Below are positions 40,797 to 50,111 of a stretch of DNA of 64,000 nucleotides, one piece after another. A program made the position numbers and the translations under genes. The notes beneath the pieces were generated by a model. The model was not told where the DNA came from. It worked only from the letters and a program-made list of their open reading frames with translations, and searched no databases. Within the stretch, counting starts at the first letter, position 1, and each line of letters opens with the position of its first letter. Source of the DNA: Lewinellaceae bacterium (GTDB lineage: Bacteria; Bacteroidota; Bacteroidia; Chitinophagales; Saprospiraceae); assembly GCA_020636375.1 (NCBI GenBank), contig JACJXZ010000009.1, positions 186,001 to 250,000 on the forward strand. The letters run 5' to 3'.

Positions 40797-41552
40797 CTAC
40801 CGCACCCGCTTCATATTCTGGACCGAAAAGAAGGCTTCCTTGACCGGCTCGTTAAATTTCATCGACAGGTACTCCACAATGGTTTTGTGCCCTTCTTCAT
40901 CAGCCGGGATAACTTCCAGGACGGAAGGCAGCATGCGCCCGTCCATATCCCTGACGTTTTTTCCGTACATGGTATTCACCAGGTAGCCGTCCTCGTCGTA
41001 CATCTCGGTCTTCAGTTGCATGAACTCTTTGGTGTCGATCCAGGAGATGACCTTGCCCCAGACCACCGGGGCGTTCTCCTTCGGGATCAGTTGAATCTTA
41101 TAGCACTCCCGGCCATCTATGGTTTCCCGGCCCAGCAGCTCGTGGGTATAATCCTTGACGATGGAAGACTCGCGAACCAGGTCGTCATTGGTAAAGTCGG
41201 ACCCCATCCAGGACTGCATCATCATGGAAGGGGGCAGTTTGATGGTCCGGTCGATGGTGGGTTGCCAGTTCCAGATCTCGTTCTCCCTTTTCAGGAAGGC
41301 AGTTCCTTTATCGCGGGCGGGGGCCGTCACCAGGATGAGCATGTACTCCGTGCCTTTCGACCAGCTCTTCATCTGCATTTCCCGCTTCCAGGTGGGCCGG
41401 ATAATGGTCATTTTGAGCTCGCCGATGCTGGTCTCGCCCCGGGCTTTCTGATCGGCCTTTTCGATGATCTCCACGGCAGTGAGGTTCTGGGCATTGACGG
41501 CTGTACTCATCATCAGGGTGAAAGCCAGTACAGCCAGGATCAATCGTTTCAT
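40797..41552 (-). CDS. Outer membrane lipoprotein-sorting protein (LolA-like)
   Basis: The 251-residue exported protein has a signal peptide (MKRLILAVLAFTLMMSTAVNAQ). It contains the LolA/LolB-like fold of the 'outer membrane lipoprotein-sorting protein' family: ELKMTIIRPTWKREMQMKSW, MLILVTAPARDKGTAFLKRENEIWNWQPTIDRTIKLPPSMM, then QSWMGSDFTNDDLVRES. The incomplete barrel should carry acyl chains across the periplasm. It lies between TetR and the permeases, so it probably receives the ABC transporter's substrate. Its start is 27 bp after the TetR stop, consistent with one operon. Confidence 0.92.
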   Translation of the reverse strand: MKRLILAVLAFTLMMSTAVNAQNLTAVEIIEKADQKARGETSIGELKMTIIRPTWKREMQMKSWSKGTEYMLILVTAPARDKGTAFLKRENEIWNWQPTIDRTIKLPPSMMMQSWMGSDFTNDDLVRESSIVKDYTHELLGRETIDGRECYKIQLIPKENAPVVWGKVISWIDTKEFMQLKTEMYDEDGYLVNTMYGKNVRDMDGRMLPSVLEVIPADEEGHKTIVEYLSMKFNEPVKEAFFSVQNMKRVR

Positions 41553-41579
41553 TATGGTTTGCGTTTTTGGTTAATCAAT

Positions 41580-42176
41580 TTATATCCTGCCCGAAAGAAA
41601 CCGGTCCAGCACATAGGCTTTCATCTCTTCGATCGGATAAGTTTCTTCCATTTGCATGTAGTGCAGCATGATGCCGTCCAGCACCGCGCCGTAGTAAAGG
41701 GCTTCCTTTTCCGGCTCTCCCGAACCCAGGCGGCGGAAAATGTCGGCGATAGCAGCAACGGCTTCCTCCTGTTTTTTCCGGAGTTCCGGCATCAGGCTGG
41801 TCAGCACGTCGGTCTGAAAGGCCAGGGAGGTCATCAGTTTCCAGTAGTGCCGGTCTTTCTGGACGATCTCGAAGGTCACTTCGGTCATCGACCTCAGTTG
41901 TTGCGCAGCCTCCTTCGGGGAGGAAAGAACCTCCCCCATTATTTGTTCGCCCATGTCTACCGCCTCCATAATGATGTCATGCAGCAAATCCTCTTTGCTG
42001 TCAAAATAATTGTACAACAGGCCCTTGGAGATTCCCGCCTCTTTTGCGATCTGGCTGATGGAGGTGCTGTGGTAGCCATTGTGGGCAAACAGCTCCATAG
42101 CTGCTTTTTTGATCGCCTCCATGCTCCTCTGGCGAATCTCTTCAAACTGTTTCTTGGTGCGTGGCGACATAATCAC
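41580..42176 (-). CDS. TetR-family transcriptional regulator
   Basis: The 198-residue regulator has an N-terminal HTH (about residues 15-60: RSMEAIKKAAMELFAHNGYHSTSISQIAKEAGISKGLLYNYFDSKEDLL), a textbook TetR signature, and a helical ligand-binding C-terminal domain. It is the first gene of the LolA-like/ABC operon and probably represses it. A palindrome resembling a TetR operator starts 7 bp upstream of its start codon. The inducing ligand is unknown. A lipid or hydrophobic compound would fit the operon. Confidence 0.93.
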   Translation of the reverse strand: MIMSPRTKKQFEEIRQRSMEAIKKAAMELFAHNGYHSTSISQIAKEAGISKGLLYNYFDSKEDLLHDIIMEAVDMGEQIMGEVLSSPKEAAQQLRSMTEVTFEIVQKDRHYWKLMTSLAFQTDVLTSLMPELRKKQEEAVAAIADIFRRLGSGEPEKEALYYGAVLDGIMLHYMQMEETYPIEEMKAYVLDRFLSGRI

Positions 42177-42182
42177 TTATAG

Positions 42183-42202
42183 TTGACCGAACGGTTAGTC
42201 AA
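42183..42202. promoter_or_regulatory. Candidate TetR operator
   Basis: TTGACCGAACGGTTAGTCAA is an imperfect palindrome with outer half-sites TTGAC/GTCAA and the GACCGAACGGT core typical of many TetR-family operators. It lies between the TetR start codon (42176) and the presumed promoter, ideal for autorepression. Confidence 0.6.
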
Positions 42203-42223
42203 AATTAAAGGCAATGAATTTAT

Positions 42224-42532
42224 TTGTCAAGTGCAGCAGTCCTTTTTTTGAGAAAACACGACGAAAGGGGGGATGGGGCCGATGAAGGAAATATAATCCC
42301 GGTAGAAGTTAAATCAGGCCATACAGGCCGCTTGCGGTCGTTGCACTTGTTTATGGATCGCGCCCCGCACCAGATGGCGGTACGGCTGTACGCAGGGAAT
42401 CTGAAAAAAGAGGCCGTCCGAACGCTTGCCGGCAAAGGGTACACCTTACTCAGCCTGCCGTATTACCTTGCCGGGAAAATTGAGGACTACTTGCAATGGG
42501 CATTTTCGGGGGAAACCGGAACAATATCCTGA
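42224..42532 (+). pseudogene. C-terminal fragment of a DUF4143/AAA ATPase
   Basis: From NIIPVEVKSGHTGRLRSLHL through HQMAVRLYAGNLKKEAVRTL to LLSLPYYLAGKIEDYLQW this is the end of the DUF4143 domain (PEVKSG nuclease-like motif, then the terminal helix). It is found in AAA+ ATPases of the ExeA/ATPase-DUF4143 type. About 300 upstream residues, including the ATPase, are missing, and the preceding bases look frameshifted. It is a remnant without independent function. Confidence 0.75.
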
Positions 42533-42657
42533 TTATTTCGCTTGTGCTAAGTTTGCCGTACAACCGCAACACCACAACACCGAAATGCGGCAATATTTAC
42601 CCTGACGAATGGAAGGGCCCAAACAATTACCCACTGGCATTAAATCCCGTTATTCCG

Positions 42658-42665
42658 TACTTTTG
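42658..42665 (+). promoter_or_regulatory. Candidate -7 promoter element for metF
   Basis: TACTTTTG fits the Bacteroidota TAnnTTTG -7 consensus, 35 bp upstream of the metF start. I see no convincing -33 TTTG. Confidence 0.45.
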
Positions 42666-42700
42666 CCCCTCACAAAAGAGCTGCCGAAGCAAAATACAAC

Positions 42701-43657
42701 ATGAAAGTCACAGAATATTTTGAAAAGGCCAAAGGCCAGACCCTCATATCCTTTGAAGTGCTGCCCCCGCTCAAAGGCGGAAGCATGCAGGCCATTTTCG
42801 ATACCCTCGACCCCCTCATGGAGTTCAAGCCGCCGTTTATCGACGTGACCTACCACCGCGAGGAGTTCATTTATAAGAAGCGCGCCAGCGGGTACTACGA
42901 GAAGGTGGCCATCCGGAAGCGGCCGGGCACCGTGGGCATCTGCGCCGCCATCATGCACCGCTATGGCGTGGATGCAGTGCCCCACCTCATCTGCGGCGGC
43001 TTCACCCGGGAGGATACCGAAAACGCCCTGATCGACCTCAACTTCCTCAACATCAACAACGTGCTGGCCATCCGCGGCGACGCGCGCATGTTCGACGGGA
43101 AATTCGTGCCGGAAGAGGACGGCCACACCTACGCCATCGACCTGGTGAAACAGGTGGTGGATATGAACAAAGGGAAATACCTGCACGAAGATATCGAAAA
43201 CGGCCTGCGGACGGACTTCTGCATCGGGGTGGCCGGCTACCCGGAAAAACACTTCGAATCGCCCAACATGGATTTTGACCTCCAGCAGACCAGGGCCAAG
43301 ATCGACGCCGGCGCCGATTACATCGTCACCCAGATGTTTTTCGACAACAAAAAGTACTTCGATTTCGTGGACCGCTGCCGCGCCGCCGGCATAACCGTGC
43401 CCATCGTGCCCGGCCTGAAACCGCTGACCAAGCTGTATCAGCTCAACTCCATCCCCCGCATTTTCCATATCGACCTGCCCGACGAACTGGTCCGCGCCGT
43501 CCAGTCGGCCAAAAATACCGAAACGCGCACCCAGGCCGGCATCGAGTGGTGCATCCAGCAGTCCAGAGAGCTAAAAAAGGCCGGCGCGCCCTGCCTGCAT
43601 TATTATACGATGGGGGATTCGGAGACGATCCGGAAGATCGCCGAGGCGGTGTATTAG
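42701..43657 (+). CDS. metF: Methylenetetrahydrofolate reductase
   Basis: The 318-residue FAD enzyme reduces 5,10-methylene-THF to 5-methyl-THF for methionine synthesis. Family features seen are the N-terminal ISFEVLPPLKGG (FE.xPPK catalytic Glu region), PFIDVTYHREEF (VTYGA-like), TVGICAAIMHRYGVDAVPHLICGG (PHLTC motif), NFLNINNVLAIRGDA (LRGD-like flavin-binding) and GADYIVTQMFFDNKKYFDFV (TQ.FFD). Length and completeness are normal for bacterial MetF. It is monocistronic; a DUF4143 fragment lies upstream and a methyltransferase gene downstream. Confidence 0.96.
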   Translation: MKVTEYFEKAKGQTLISFEVLPPLKGGSMQAIFDTLDPLMEFKPPFIDVTYHREEFIYKKRASGYYEKVAIRKRPGTVGICAAIMHRYGVDAVPHLICGGFTREDTENALIDLNFLNINNVLAIRGDARMFDGKFVPEEDGHTYAIDLVKQVVDMNKGKYLHEDIENGLRTDFCIGVAGYPEKHFESPNMDFDLQQTRAKIDAGADYIVTQMFFDNKKYFDFVDRCRAAGITVPIVPGLKPLTKLYQLNSIPRIFHIDLPDELVRAVQSAKNTETRTQAGIEWCIQQSRELKKAGAPCLHYYTMGDSETIRKIAEAVY

Positions 43658-43845
43658 GGGGAACTTTGGATGAACCGGCGGCGAAGTCGAAAGTCGGACA
43701 CGAGCGAAGCGACTGACGGAGTAAATGCGGAAAAGGAACAGGCTCCGACGTTTCAAGTACAGGCTGGAAACAAAATTTTTCATTTTAAACCATATTATTT
43801 TATCTGATTTTCTTATCTTCACTCCTGAAAAAATCGACCGTCCAG

Positions 43846-45252
43846 ATGGTTTACACAAGGAAAGATAAATACCCAAAGACCTTTGCAGAGTTTTTTGCCG
43901 GGATAGGCCTGATGCGGATGGGGCTGGAACGGGCAGGGTGGCAAATAGCGTTTGCTAACGATATCGACCCTATGAAAGAGCGGTTGTACAGCGCGCATTT
44001 TCAGGATGATTTCCCGCATTTTACGCTGGGCGATATACACCAAATCGAAGAAGAGCGGATCCCGACAACCACCCTGGCGACCGCCTCTTTTCCCTGTACC
44101 GACCTGTCTCTTGCCGGGAAACGGGAGGGGCTCTCGGGGAAACAATCCTCTGCTTTCTGGGGTTTTATCCGAGTCCTGGAAGACCTGGGCGACCGGCGGC
44201 CGCCGATCGTGCTTCTGGAAAACGTAACCGGCTTTCTAACCTCTCATAAAGGAAAAGATTTCGAAGAAGCCCTTAAAGCACTGAACAGCCTTGGATACAG
44301 GGTGGATTCCTTTATTATTGACGCTGTCCGCTTCGTTCCTCAAAGCCGGGTGCGGTTGTTCATAGTGGGGCAGTTGGAAAGCCTGATGCCGGAAAAATTG
44401 CCGGCAGTTTCCGATGATCAATTGTCATTGTTCTACGAAGGGGAACTACGGCCCAAAAAGCTGACGGATTTCATCCTGAGCCATCAGGATATAAATTGGG
44501 AGATCAGAGCGTTGCCCAAACTTCCCAGAAACGAACGGCTGTTGCCAACTATCGTGGACGAGACGCCCGAGGATGCCAATGAGTGGTGGAGCCAGGAGCG
44601 GGTAGATTATCTGATCAACCAAACCAGCGAAAAACACCTCCGGGTCATCGAAGCCCTGAAAAATAAGTCCCATTATTCTTATCTAACGGCCTTCCGCCGC
44701 GTCAGGAAAGGAAGGTCAATGGCGGAGATCAGGTCGGATGGAATTGCCGGGTGCCTCCGAACCCCTAAAGGCGGAAGCGCCCGCCAGATATTGCTCAAAG
44801 TTGGGCTGGGCAAAGTAAAAGTCCGGTTTGTTTCGCCTACGGAATGCGCCCGGCTGATGGGAGCGGATGATTTTAACGTGACCGGATCTGCAACGGAAGC
44901 TCTTTTCGGTTTTGGCGACGCGGTATGTGTGCCGGTTATTACCTGGATTGCTGATAATTACCTGACTCCTTTGTTGAATGAAATAAATGAATCGTTAATC
45001 GCAAAGAAGAAAGAACTGGCGGCAGCCCGGCAACTGGCCGATGAATTCAGCAAAAACCAGATCGCAGTCGAATCATTGGAATCCTTTATTTCTCAAAATA
45101 TTGAAGAAATCAGCAGTTTCGACAATTCCAACCTGAAGGCAAATTTTACTGAATTAATTCTGCTCTATAATCATAGAGTTCATGCTGTTGAAATTGACAA
45201 ATCGCTGATGATCGAGTTGCCGTCAAATCTAACAAAGGAAAAAAATAGTTGA
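43846..45252 (+). CDS. DNA (cytosine-5) methyltransferase
   Basis: The 468-residue enzyme carries the C5-MTase motifs in order: I FAEFFAGIGLMRMGLERAG, IV ATASFPCTDLSLAG with catalytic Cys, VI IVLLENVTGF, VIII QSRVRLFIVG, IX TECARLMGADDF and X FGFGDAVCVPV. The target-recognition region lies between VIII and IX (about 180-310). A helical C-terminal extension (about 395-468) is unusual. It transfers methyl from AdoMet to cytosine in a specific sequence that I cannot predict. No restriction endonuclease gene is adjacent, so it is a solitary methyltransferase or an orphan of a lost system. Confidence 0.95.
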   Translation: MVYTRKDKYPKTFAEFFAGIGLMRMGLERAGWQIAFANDIDPMKERLYSAHFQDDFPHFTLGDIHQIEEERIPTTTLATASFPCTDLSLAGKREGLSGKQSSAFWGFIRVLEDLGDRRPPIVLLENVTGFLTSHKGKDFEEALKALNSLGYRVDSFIIDAVRFVPQSRVRLFIVGQLESLMPEKLPAVSDDQLSLFYEGELRPKKLTDFILSHQDINWEIRALPKLPRNERLLPTIVDETPEDANEWWSQERVDYLINQTSEKHLRVIEALKNKSHYSYLTAFRRVRKGRSMAEIRSDGIAGCLRTPKGGSARQILLKVGLGKVKVRFVSPTECARLMGADDFNVTGSATEALFGFGDAVCVPVITWIADNYLTPLLNEINESLIAKKKELAAARQLADEFSKNQIAVESLESFISQNIEEISSFDNSNLKANFTELILLYNHRVHAVEIDKSLMIELPSNLTKEKNS

Positions 45253-45513
45253 AGCTCTTTCTTTATTACGGGCCACTTGAAAGTAGCCCGTCCGAAAAAG
45301 CTGTGGGCGGCCGGCCAGCGGCACGTCCCACAGCGGTCTCTTGAGGTTATATGTCAATATGGGTTTCAGGGGTTTATCCCGGGAATCATTCCTTCATTCC
45401 TTCATTCCTTCATTCCCTCACTCATCCACTCATTTGGGGGACTTTCCTGCCTCCGTCCGTCGTAGCCGGCCTCCGGACCGGCGGAGACGGAGCCGCCTCA
45501 CCTATACACAACC
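45253..45513. other. Intergenic region with hairpin and tandem repeat
   Basis: ACGGGC and GCCCGT (45276-45299) form a short stem after the methyltransferase gene, a possible terminator without a T-run. A TTCCTTCA tandem tract follows. No gene is visible. Confidence 0.5.
45385..45434. repeat. 8-bp tandem repeat (TTCATTCC)n
   Basis: Four to five units of CATTCCTT degenerate into CACTCATCCACTCATTT. Confidence 0.8.
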
Positions 45514-46122
45514 TCACCCCATAATCCCCAGAATCAACTCCTCAAACTCCCGGGCTTCCTGAAACAGGCTGTCCTGATAGCTGGTGGCGCGGAAGCGGAG
45601 GTTGAACACCTGGTCGTCGCGCAGTTCCAGTTCGATGGTGATGTTTCCGTATTTCTGGAGGAAGCGGCCGTCCTCCTGTCGGGTTTTGCGGATGCGGGGG
45701 CCGGGTTTGAGGTAGTGCCGCTGGATGGTTTCTACCCAATCGGCGCGGTTATAGGTGCGCAGGTCGGAGATTTGGGAGCGGTATTCCAGGGCGAGCACTT
45801 TCTCCTTGAGGAAGTCGAAAAAATGGGTGGCGTCGCGTTTGCTGTAGCGGGTTTGGTGGAAATGGATGACGAAGCCTTTGGAGGAAGGCGTGTCCAGGAA
45901 GTCAATGGCCTCGTCGATGGCACGGGGAGCGGTACGGAAGATGGCGTACTGGGCGTTGAGCCAGTCCATCAGGCGGCGGCAGACGAGGGTTTTCTTCCAG
46001 CGTTCGTAGTCCTCTTTTTCTTCATCCGGGCGGCTGATCATTTCGTGGATGAGGGGCTGGGAAGGGGAGCTTTCCTCCGCTTTTTGGAACAGGTTTTTAA
46101 AATAATTCCAGAGGTTGTCCAT
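45514..46122 (-). CDS. Hypothetical cytoplasmic protein
   Basis: The 202-residue product has no signal or membrane segment. The N-terminus is helical and charged (WNYFKNLFQKAEESSPSQPL), and the middle has GFVIHFHQTRYSKRDATHFFDFLKEKVLAL. Alternating strands follow (YGNITIELELRDDQVFNLRFRATSY). I do not recognise the family. It is convergent with the methyltransferase gene and located just downstream of a large sensor kinase gene on the same strand, 110 bp from the kinase stop codon. Confidence 0.7.
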   Translation of the reverse strand: MDNLWNYFKNLFQKAEESSPSQPLIHEMISRPDEEKEDYERWKKTLVCRRLMDWLNAQYAIFRTAPRAIDEAIDFLDTPSSKGFVIHFHQTRYSKRDATHFFDFLKEKVLALEYRSQISDLRTYNRADWVETIQRHYLKPGPRIRKTRQEDGRFLQKYGNITIELELRDDQVFNLRFRATSYQDSLFQEAREFEELILGIMG

Positions 46123-46231
46123 CAGGCGTTGCTTTCGGGGATAACAAGGAGGGAGTGGGGTTTGTTCTGTCGGTTGTGCAGCGTGACGGAAGCTGGCAGG
46201 TGGTTGTTTTGCCGGCCGGAGTTGAACGGAG

Positions 46232-49200
46232 TTATTGGTTATTGTCCAAACACGGAGCCAGCGGCAGCAGCAGCGTAAAGGTACTGCCCTGGCCCTCCCG
46301 GCTTTCTATCCTCAATTCTCCCTCATAACGTTTGAGGATTTCGTGGACGATCTGCATGCCCAGGCCGGCGCCCCGTTCGCCTGCGGTTCCTATGGCAGTG
46401 GGTTGGATGGCGCCGGAAGAGAGTTCTGCCACCTTTTGGGGAGGCATGCCTGTGCCCTGGTCGGCCACTTCGATGACGGCCCGGTGGTTTTCCCGGAAGG
46501 AACGGACGTTGATGGTGCTCCCTTCCGGCGAGAACTTGATGGCGTTGGACAGCAGGTTTTGCAGCAGGATCGCCAGGCCGTCGGCGCCGGCCTGTACCCA
46601 GATGCCGGGCTCCGTTTCTCTGTTAATCGTAAGGCGCTTCAGCTCCGCTACTTCCTCGTAGGTTTTCAGCACCTGGCCGGCAATGGCCTCCACATCGGCC
46701 GGCGCGGTGCCGAACGAGAGGCGGCCGCTCTGGAGCAGGCTCCAGTTGAGCAGGTTGTTCAGCAGGTTATTGGTGCTGGCAGCGACGGTTCTCGTTTTTT
46801 CGCCCAGGCCTGCCAGCATATCGTACTGCTTTTCCCGCAGGGCATAGCTGATGCGGTTGGCAATATTGCCGAAGTACATCAGCGGGCCGCGCAGTTCGTG
46901 GCCGATGACGGAGAACAGCTTGTCTTTGGCGGCGATGGTCTCTTCCAGGCGGCCCTTTTGCTCGGCAATGGTTTGGCGGTCCTGTTCGATTTGCCGGGTG
47001 CGGCGGGCCACTTCGGCTTCCAGGATGGCCTTCGATTGCTTCAGCTGCCAGAGCCGCCAGCGGAAAAGAAGCAGCACCAGTCCGGCAACGGTTACCCCTG
47101 CGGCCAGGAGGAACCACCAACTGAGGTAATACGGCCGGGCCGAGTAGATGGGGATAGCCAGTTCATTGGCGGCCCAGTATCCGTCCTGGCCCATAGCCCG
47201 AACCCGCAGGGTATACTTCCCCCAGGGCAACAGGCCGACGGACACTTCGTTGTCGGCCATGGCCTGCCAGTTGGGGTCCAGCCCTTCTATCTGGTAGAAA
47301 TACCGGTTGTCTTCCGGTTTGAAATAATCGTCGAGGAAAAACCGGAGGACGGCGAAACGGCGCCGGGCGGACAGCTCGAGGAAGCCCTGTTCGACGACCC
47401 TTTGGGTAACGTCTTCCATCACGGCGGATTTTGAGTCGAATTGCCGGGCTTCCAGGATGCTCACCCTGGTGTCTTCTTTGTTCCCGGCCGGAATATCCTG
47501 CGGCCGGAAACTGGCCAGCCCGTCGATCGTTCCGAACAGCAACCGCCCGTCCTCCAGGCGAAGATGGGCGTAAGCGTTGAATTCGTCGGAGGGCAGGCCG
47601 TGCAGTTTCTTGAAAGTACGGACAGTATTGCTGGCTGTATCGAACAGCATCAGCCCGTTCTGGCTCGGCAGCCAGAGCAGGCCCCGCTCGTCCGGGTAGG
47701 CGGCATAGATGATATTGCTGGATAGGCCATCCTCCATCGTGAACTGCCGAAAGCTTTTCTCTTCCCGGTCCCAGCGGATGAGGCCGCTGCCCCGGGTCGA
47801 CAGCCAGAAGCGGCGGGAGGATTCCGGATATAAGTGAAAAATATTAAAAGAGGGGAGGCCCTCGATCTTTTGTATCCGGGCGCCGTCGGGAGCGATGAGG
47901 AATAACCCTTCATTGGTGCATGCCCACAATCCCTCCTCGTTTCCGGACAACCAGGAGACGGCCTTGCCTCCCAGGTATTGCGGCTGATTGAGGCGGGGGT
48001 CGAAGACAAACTGACGGGAGGAGGAATCAAAAGCAGCAATCCCTCCGGTAGTTCCCAGCCATAGTTTGCCGTCTTTGCCGATAAAGGGGCAGTAGGGTTC
48101 GAACGGGATGTCGTCCTGGTTTTTAACGGATAAAAGCTCGGGAGAATCGTATTTCCCGTTTATCCGGGCAACCTTAGAACTATGCAAGGCAATCCACAGC
48201 GTACTGTCGGGTGCCCGGATGGCCCCCATTCCCTGCAGGCTTTTATCCTCAAACAACGGTTCTGTTTTTCCGGAGGATAAGTTCAGCAAATGGATTCCCC
48301 GGTAGGTGTTTAACAGGATTTCCTCCGCCCCAACCGGTATCATGCTGCGCAGGCTGAAGCCCTGCCCGGCAAGGTAGGGACGAAAGAAATTTTTTCGGAT
48401 GTCAATTAACAAGAGCCCATGATCCGGGCTTATCCAGGCCAGTCCATCGACATCGGTGAAGAGGCTGGTAAAAGGAGCGTCAAATGAATATTGATCAGCA
48501 TCGGCTAAGTAATTAGAAGAGTCAAAAATCTGATGGCCGGCGGCGTCAAATACTTCCAGGTTGTTTTTTCCGGCGAGCCACAACCAGCCGTTGGGCCCTT
48601 CCCATATATTCAGGTATCCATACAGGTTCAGCGCGCCGCCGCCCGGCAGGCGGTATTCGCGGCTAAGCTGCTCCCCGGGGTATTTGATCCTCATGCCCCA
48701 GAAAGCCTTGGCCAGCAGATTGCCGTTTTGAAGTGGCCGGATTTCGTACGGAAGGAAGAGGGGGGCGTCAAAAGGAGAGCGTTCCAGGATTTTGCCGGCA
48801 CTGTCCACCCGCAGCAGCGCGCCCGGGCCCAAAAGCCAGAAAGACTGCTCCATTGCCGGCAACACGTAACTGATGGGCTGGGCACCTTTGTTGTCTACAA
48901 GCAAGTCGAAGCGGCCGTTTTCGAACACATAGGCCTTGCCGGAATAAGTGCCCAACCAGGCCCGGCGGTTGTTGTCGACATATAACCCAAAGAGTTCTTC
49001 TTCCGGGAAGGGGGCTTTGTCTCCAAAGTATTCCTGGAAAGATTGGGCTTCTTCAGCCTTCGGGTCGAAAAAACCTATCTTCAGGCTGCCTCCCATCACG
49101 CCATTATGGTTTTTTATCTCCCAATGTCCTATCCAGATCAAGCCATCCGGCCCTTCGAAAAGCAGGTTGATGTCAGTGGCAGGGAGCCCATGCTGTTCCT

Positions 49201-49429
49201 TTGTGTACCGCGATACCTTGTGGCCATCATACCGGTTGAGCCCTTCGGAGGTCGCGATCCAGATGAATCGCCGTTCATCCTGTATGACTTTCCGGACAAA
49301 ACGGCTGGACAGGCCGTCCTCAACGGAAAGAGTTCGGTGCCGGACGATGTATTCCTGCCCTCTGCTGCAGATCGGCAACAGCACAAGTATCCATAACCAC
49401 AGCGCCTTCCATGGGATTCGGGGCGGCAT
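46232..49429 (-). CDS. Sensor histidine kinase with Reg_prop propellers and Y_Y_Y domain
   Basis: The 1065-residue membrane kinase has a signal peptide (ALWLWILVLLPICSRGQ), then two seven-bladed propellers of ligand-type Reg_prop repeats (SVEDGLSSRFVRKVIQDERRFIWIATSEGLNRYDG near 35-70, and more to about 660). A Y_Y_Y Ig-like domain (about 670-765) and one membrane helix (WWFLLAAGVTVAGLVLLLFRW) follow. Then come HisKA with phospho-acceptor H844 in VIGHELRGPLMY and HATPase with N-box NLLSNAIKFS, G1 VADQGTGMPP and G2 GERGAGLGMQIV. Unlike the hybrid kinases of Bacteroides polysaccharide loci, it has no receiver or AraC output domain, and no response regulator gene is adjacent. The propeller probably senses a periplasmic ligand. 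Confidence 0.92.
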   Translation of the reverse strand: MPPRIPWKALWLWILVLLPICSRGQEYIVRHRTLSVEDGLSSRFVRKVIQDERRFIWIATSEGLNRYDGHKVSRYTKEQHGLPATDINLLFEGPDGLIWIGHWEIKNHNGVMGGSLKIGFFDPKAEEAQSFQEYFGDKAPFPEEELFGLYVDNNRRAWLGTYSGKAYVFENGRFDLLVDNKGAQPISYVLPAMEQSFWLLGPGALLRVDSAGKILERSPFDAPLFLPYEIRPLQNGNLLAKAFWGMRIKYPGEQLSREYRLPGGGALNLYGYLNIWEGPNGWLWLAGKNNLEVFDAAGHQIFDSSNYLADADQYSFDAPFTSLFTDVDGLAWISPDHGLLLIDIRKNFFRPYLAGQGFSLRSMIPVGAEEILLNTYRGIHLLNLSSGKTEPLFEDKSLQGMGAIRAPDSTLWIALHSSKVARINGKYDSPELLSVKNQDDIPFEPYCPFIGKDGKLWLGTTGGIAAFDSSSRQFVFDPRLNQPQYLGGKAVSWLSGNEEGLWACTNEGLFLIAPDGARIQKIEGLPSFNIFHLYPESSRRFWLSTRGSGLIRWDREEKSFRQFTMEDGLSSNIIYAAYPDERGLLWLPSQNGLMLFDTASNTVRTFKKLHGLPSDEFNAYAHLRLEDGRLLFGTIDGLASFRPQDIPAGNKEDTRVSILEARQFDSKSAVMEDVTQRVVEQGFLELSARRRFAVLRFFLDDYFKPEDNRYFYQIEGLDPNWQAMADNEVSVGLLPWGKYTLRVRAMGQDGYWAANELAIPIYSARPYYLSWWFLLAAGVTVAGLVLLLFRWRLWQLKQSKAILEAEVARRTRQIEQDRQTIAEQKGRLEETIAAKDKLFSVIGHELRGPLMYFGNIANRISYALREKQYDMLAGLGEKTRTVAASTNNLLNNLLNWSLLQSGRLSFGTAPADVEAIAGQVLKTYEEVAELKRLTINRETEPGIWVQAGADGLAILLQNLLSNAIKFSPEGSTINVRSFRENHRAVIEVADQGTGMPPQKVAELSSGAIQPTAIGTAGERGAGLGMQIVHEILKRYEGELRIESREGQGSTFTLLLPLAPCLDNNQ

Positions 49430-49532
49430 ATTTGTTTGCGTTTACTAACCGGTGTCGGGAAGAAAATATAAAGATAGGCCGGTTAGTAAGAGGTATGCAA
49501 ACAAAAAGCCGCCTAATTGTTTTTTGATGCTT

Positions 49533-50111
49533 TCAAAACCGGTAATTCAGCCCCAGGGACAGTATATGCGGCGCTCCGGCGGCCAGTTCGCCGGCAACGC
49601 CCAGGCTTTCCGTGAAATACCCCCGGATGCCAAACAGGATGAGTTGGGGCGCAAAGGCCGGGCCGCTGGCTTTCGGGGGGTCGAAGTTGGGATCGTCCGT
49701 GCCCACGTCCAGCGACCAGTTGCTGAGTCCTATCCGCAGGCCGGAGTACAGGTCCAGGGTTTCCGAATTGCCGTAGTGGAACAGCCCGCGGGCGGCCAGG
49801 TTGAAGCGCGACAGGCGGACGTCGAAATCCTGGTTCATTTCCCCGTAGTCCGAATACGCGAGGTTGAAACGCTGGTAAGAAACGCCGCCGCCCAGGCTCA
49901 GCCTATCCGTCAGCGCATAATCATAGGCCAATTGCACCGCCGGCGGAGTGGAGGCGTCGACATTGGCGTCGATCTCGGAGAGGTTGAACAGGGCGCCCGC
50001 CAGGCTGAAGCCGGTTTGGATGCCAATAACGGACTGGCCCTGCCTGGTTTGAGCCGGCAGCAGCGTGCATAGTCCCAGAAAGAGTGCGAAAAAAGAAAGG
50101 GTGGTTTTCAT
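49533..50111 (-). CDS. Outer-membrane beta-barrel protein
   Basis: The 192-residue protein has a signal peptide (MKTTLSFFALFLGLCTLLPAQ). Amphipathic strands (SVIGIQTGFSLAGALFNL, AVQLAYDYALTDRLSLGGGVSYQRFNLAY, FNLAARGLFHYG, LYSGLRIGLSNWSL, LILFGIRGYF, HILSLGLNYRF) fit an eight-stranded OmpX/PorT-type barrel ending in Phe. Ligand and role are unknown. It is monocistronic, between the kinase gene and an F5 repeat. Confidence 0.78.
   Translation of the reverse strand: MKTTLSFFALFLGLCTLLPAQTRQGQSVIGIQTGFSLAGALFNLSEIDANVDASTPPAVQLAYDYALTDRLSLGGGVSYQRFNLAYSDYGEMNQDFDVRLSRFNLAARGLFHYGNSETLDLYSGLRIGLSNWSLDVGTDDPNFDPPKASGPAFAPQLILFGIRGYFTESLGVAGELAAGAPHILSLGLNYRF

Noticed and set aside
45276..45299. 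Rho-independent terminator after the methyltransferase gene
   Set aside because: The ACGGGC/GCCCGT stem is short with a long loop and no T-run; mentioned only as a possibility in the intergenic entry.
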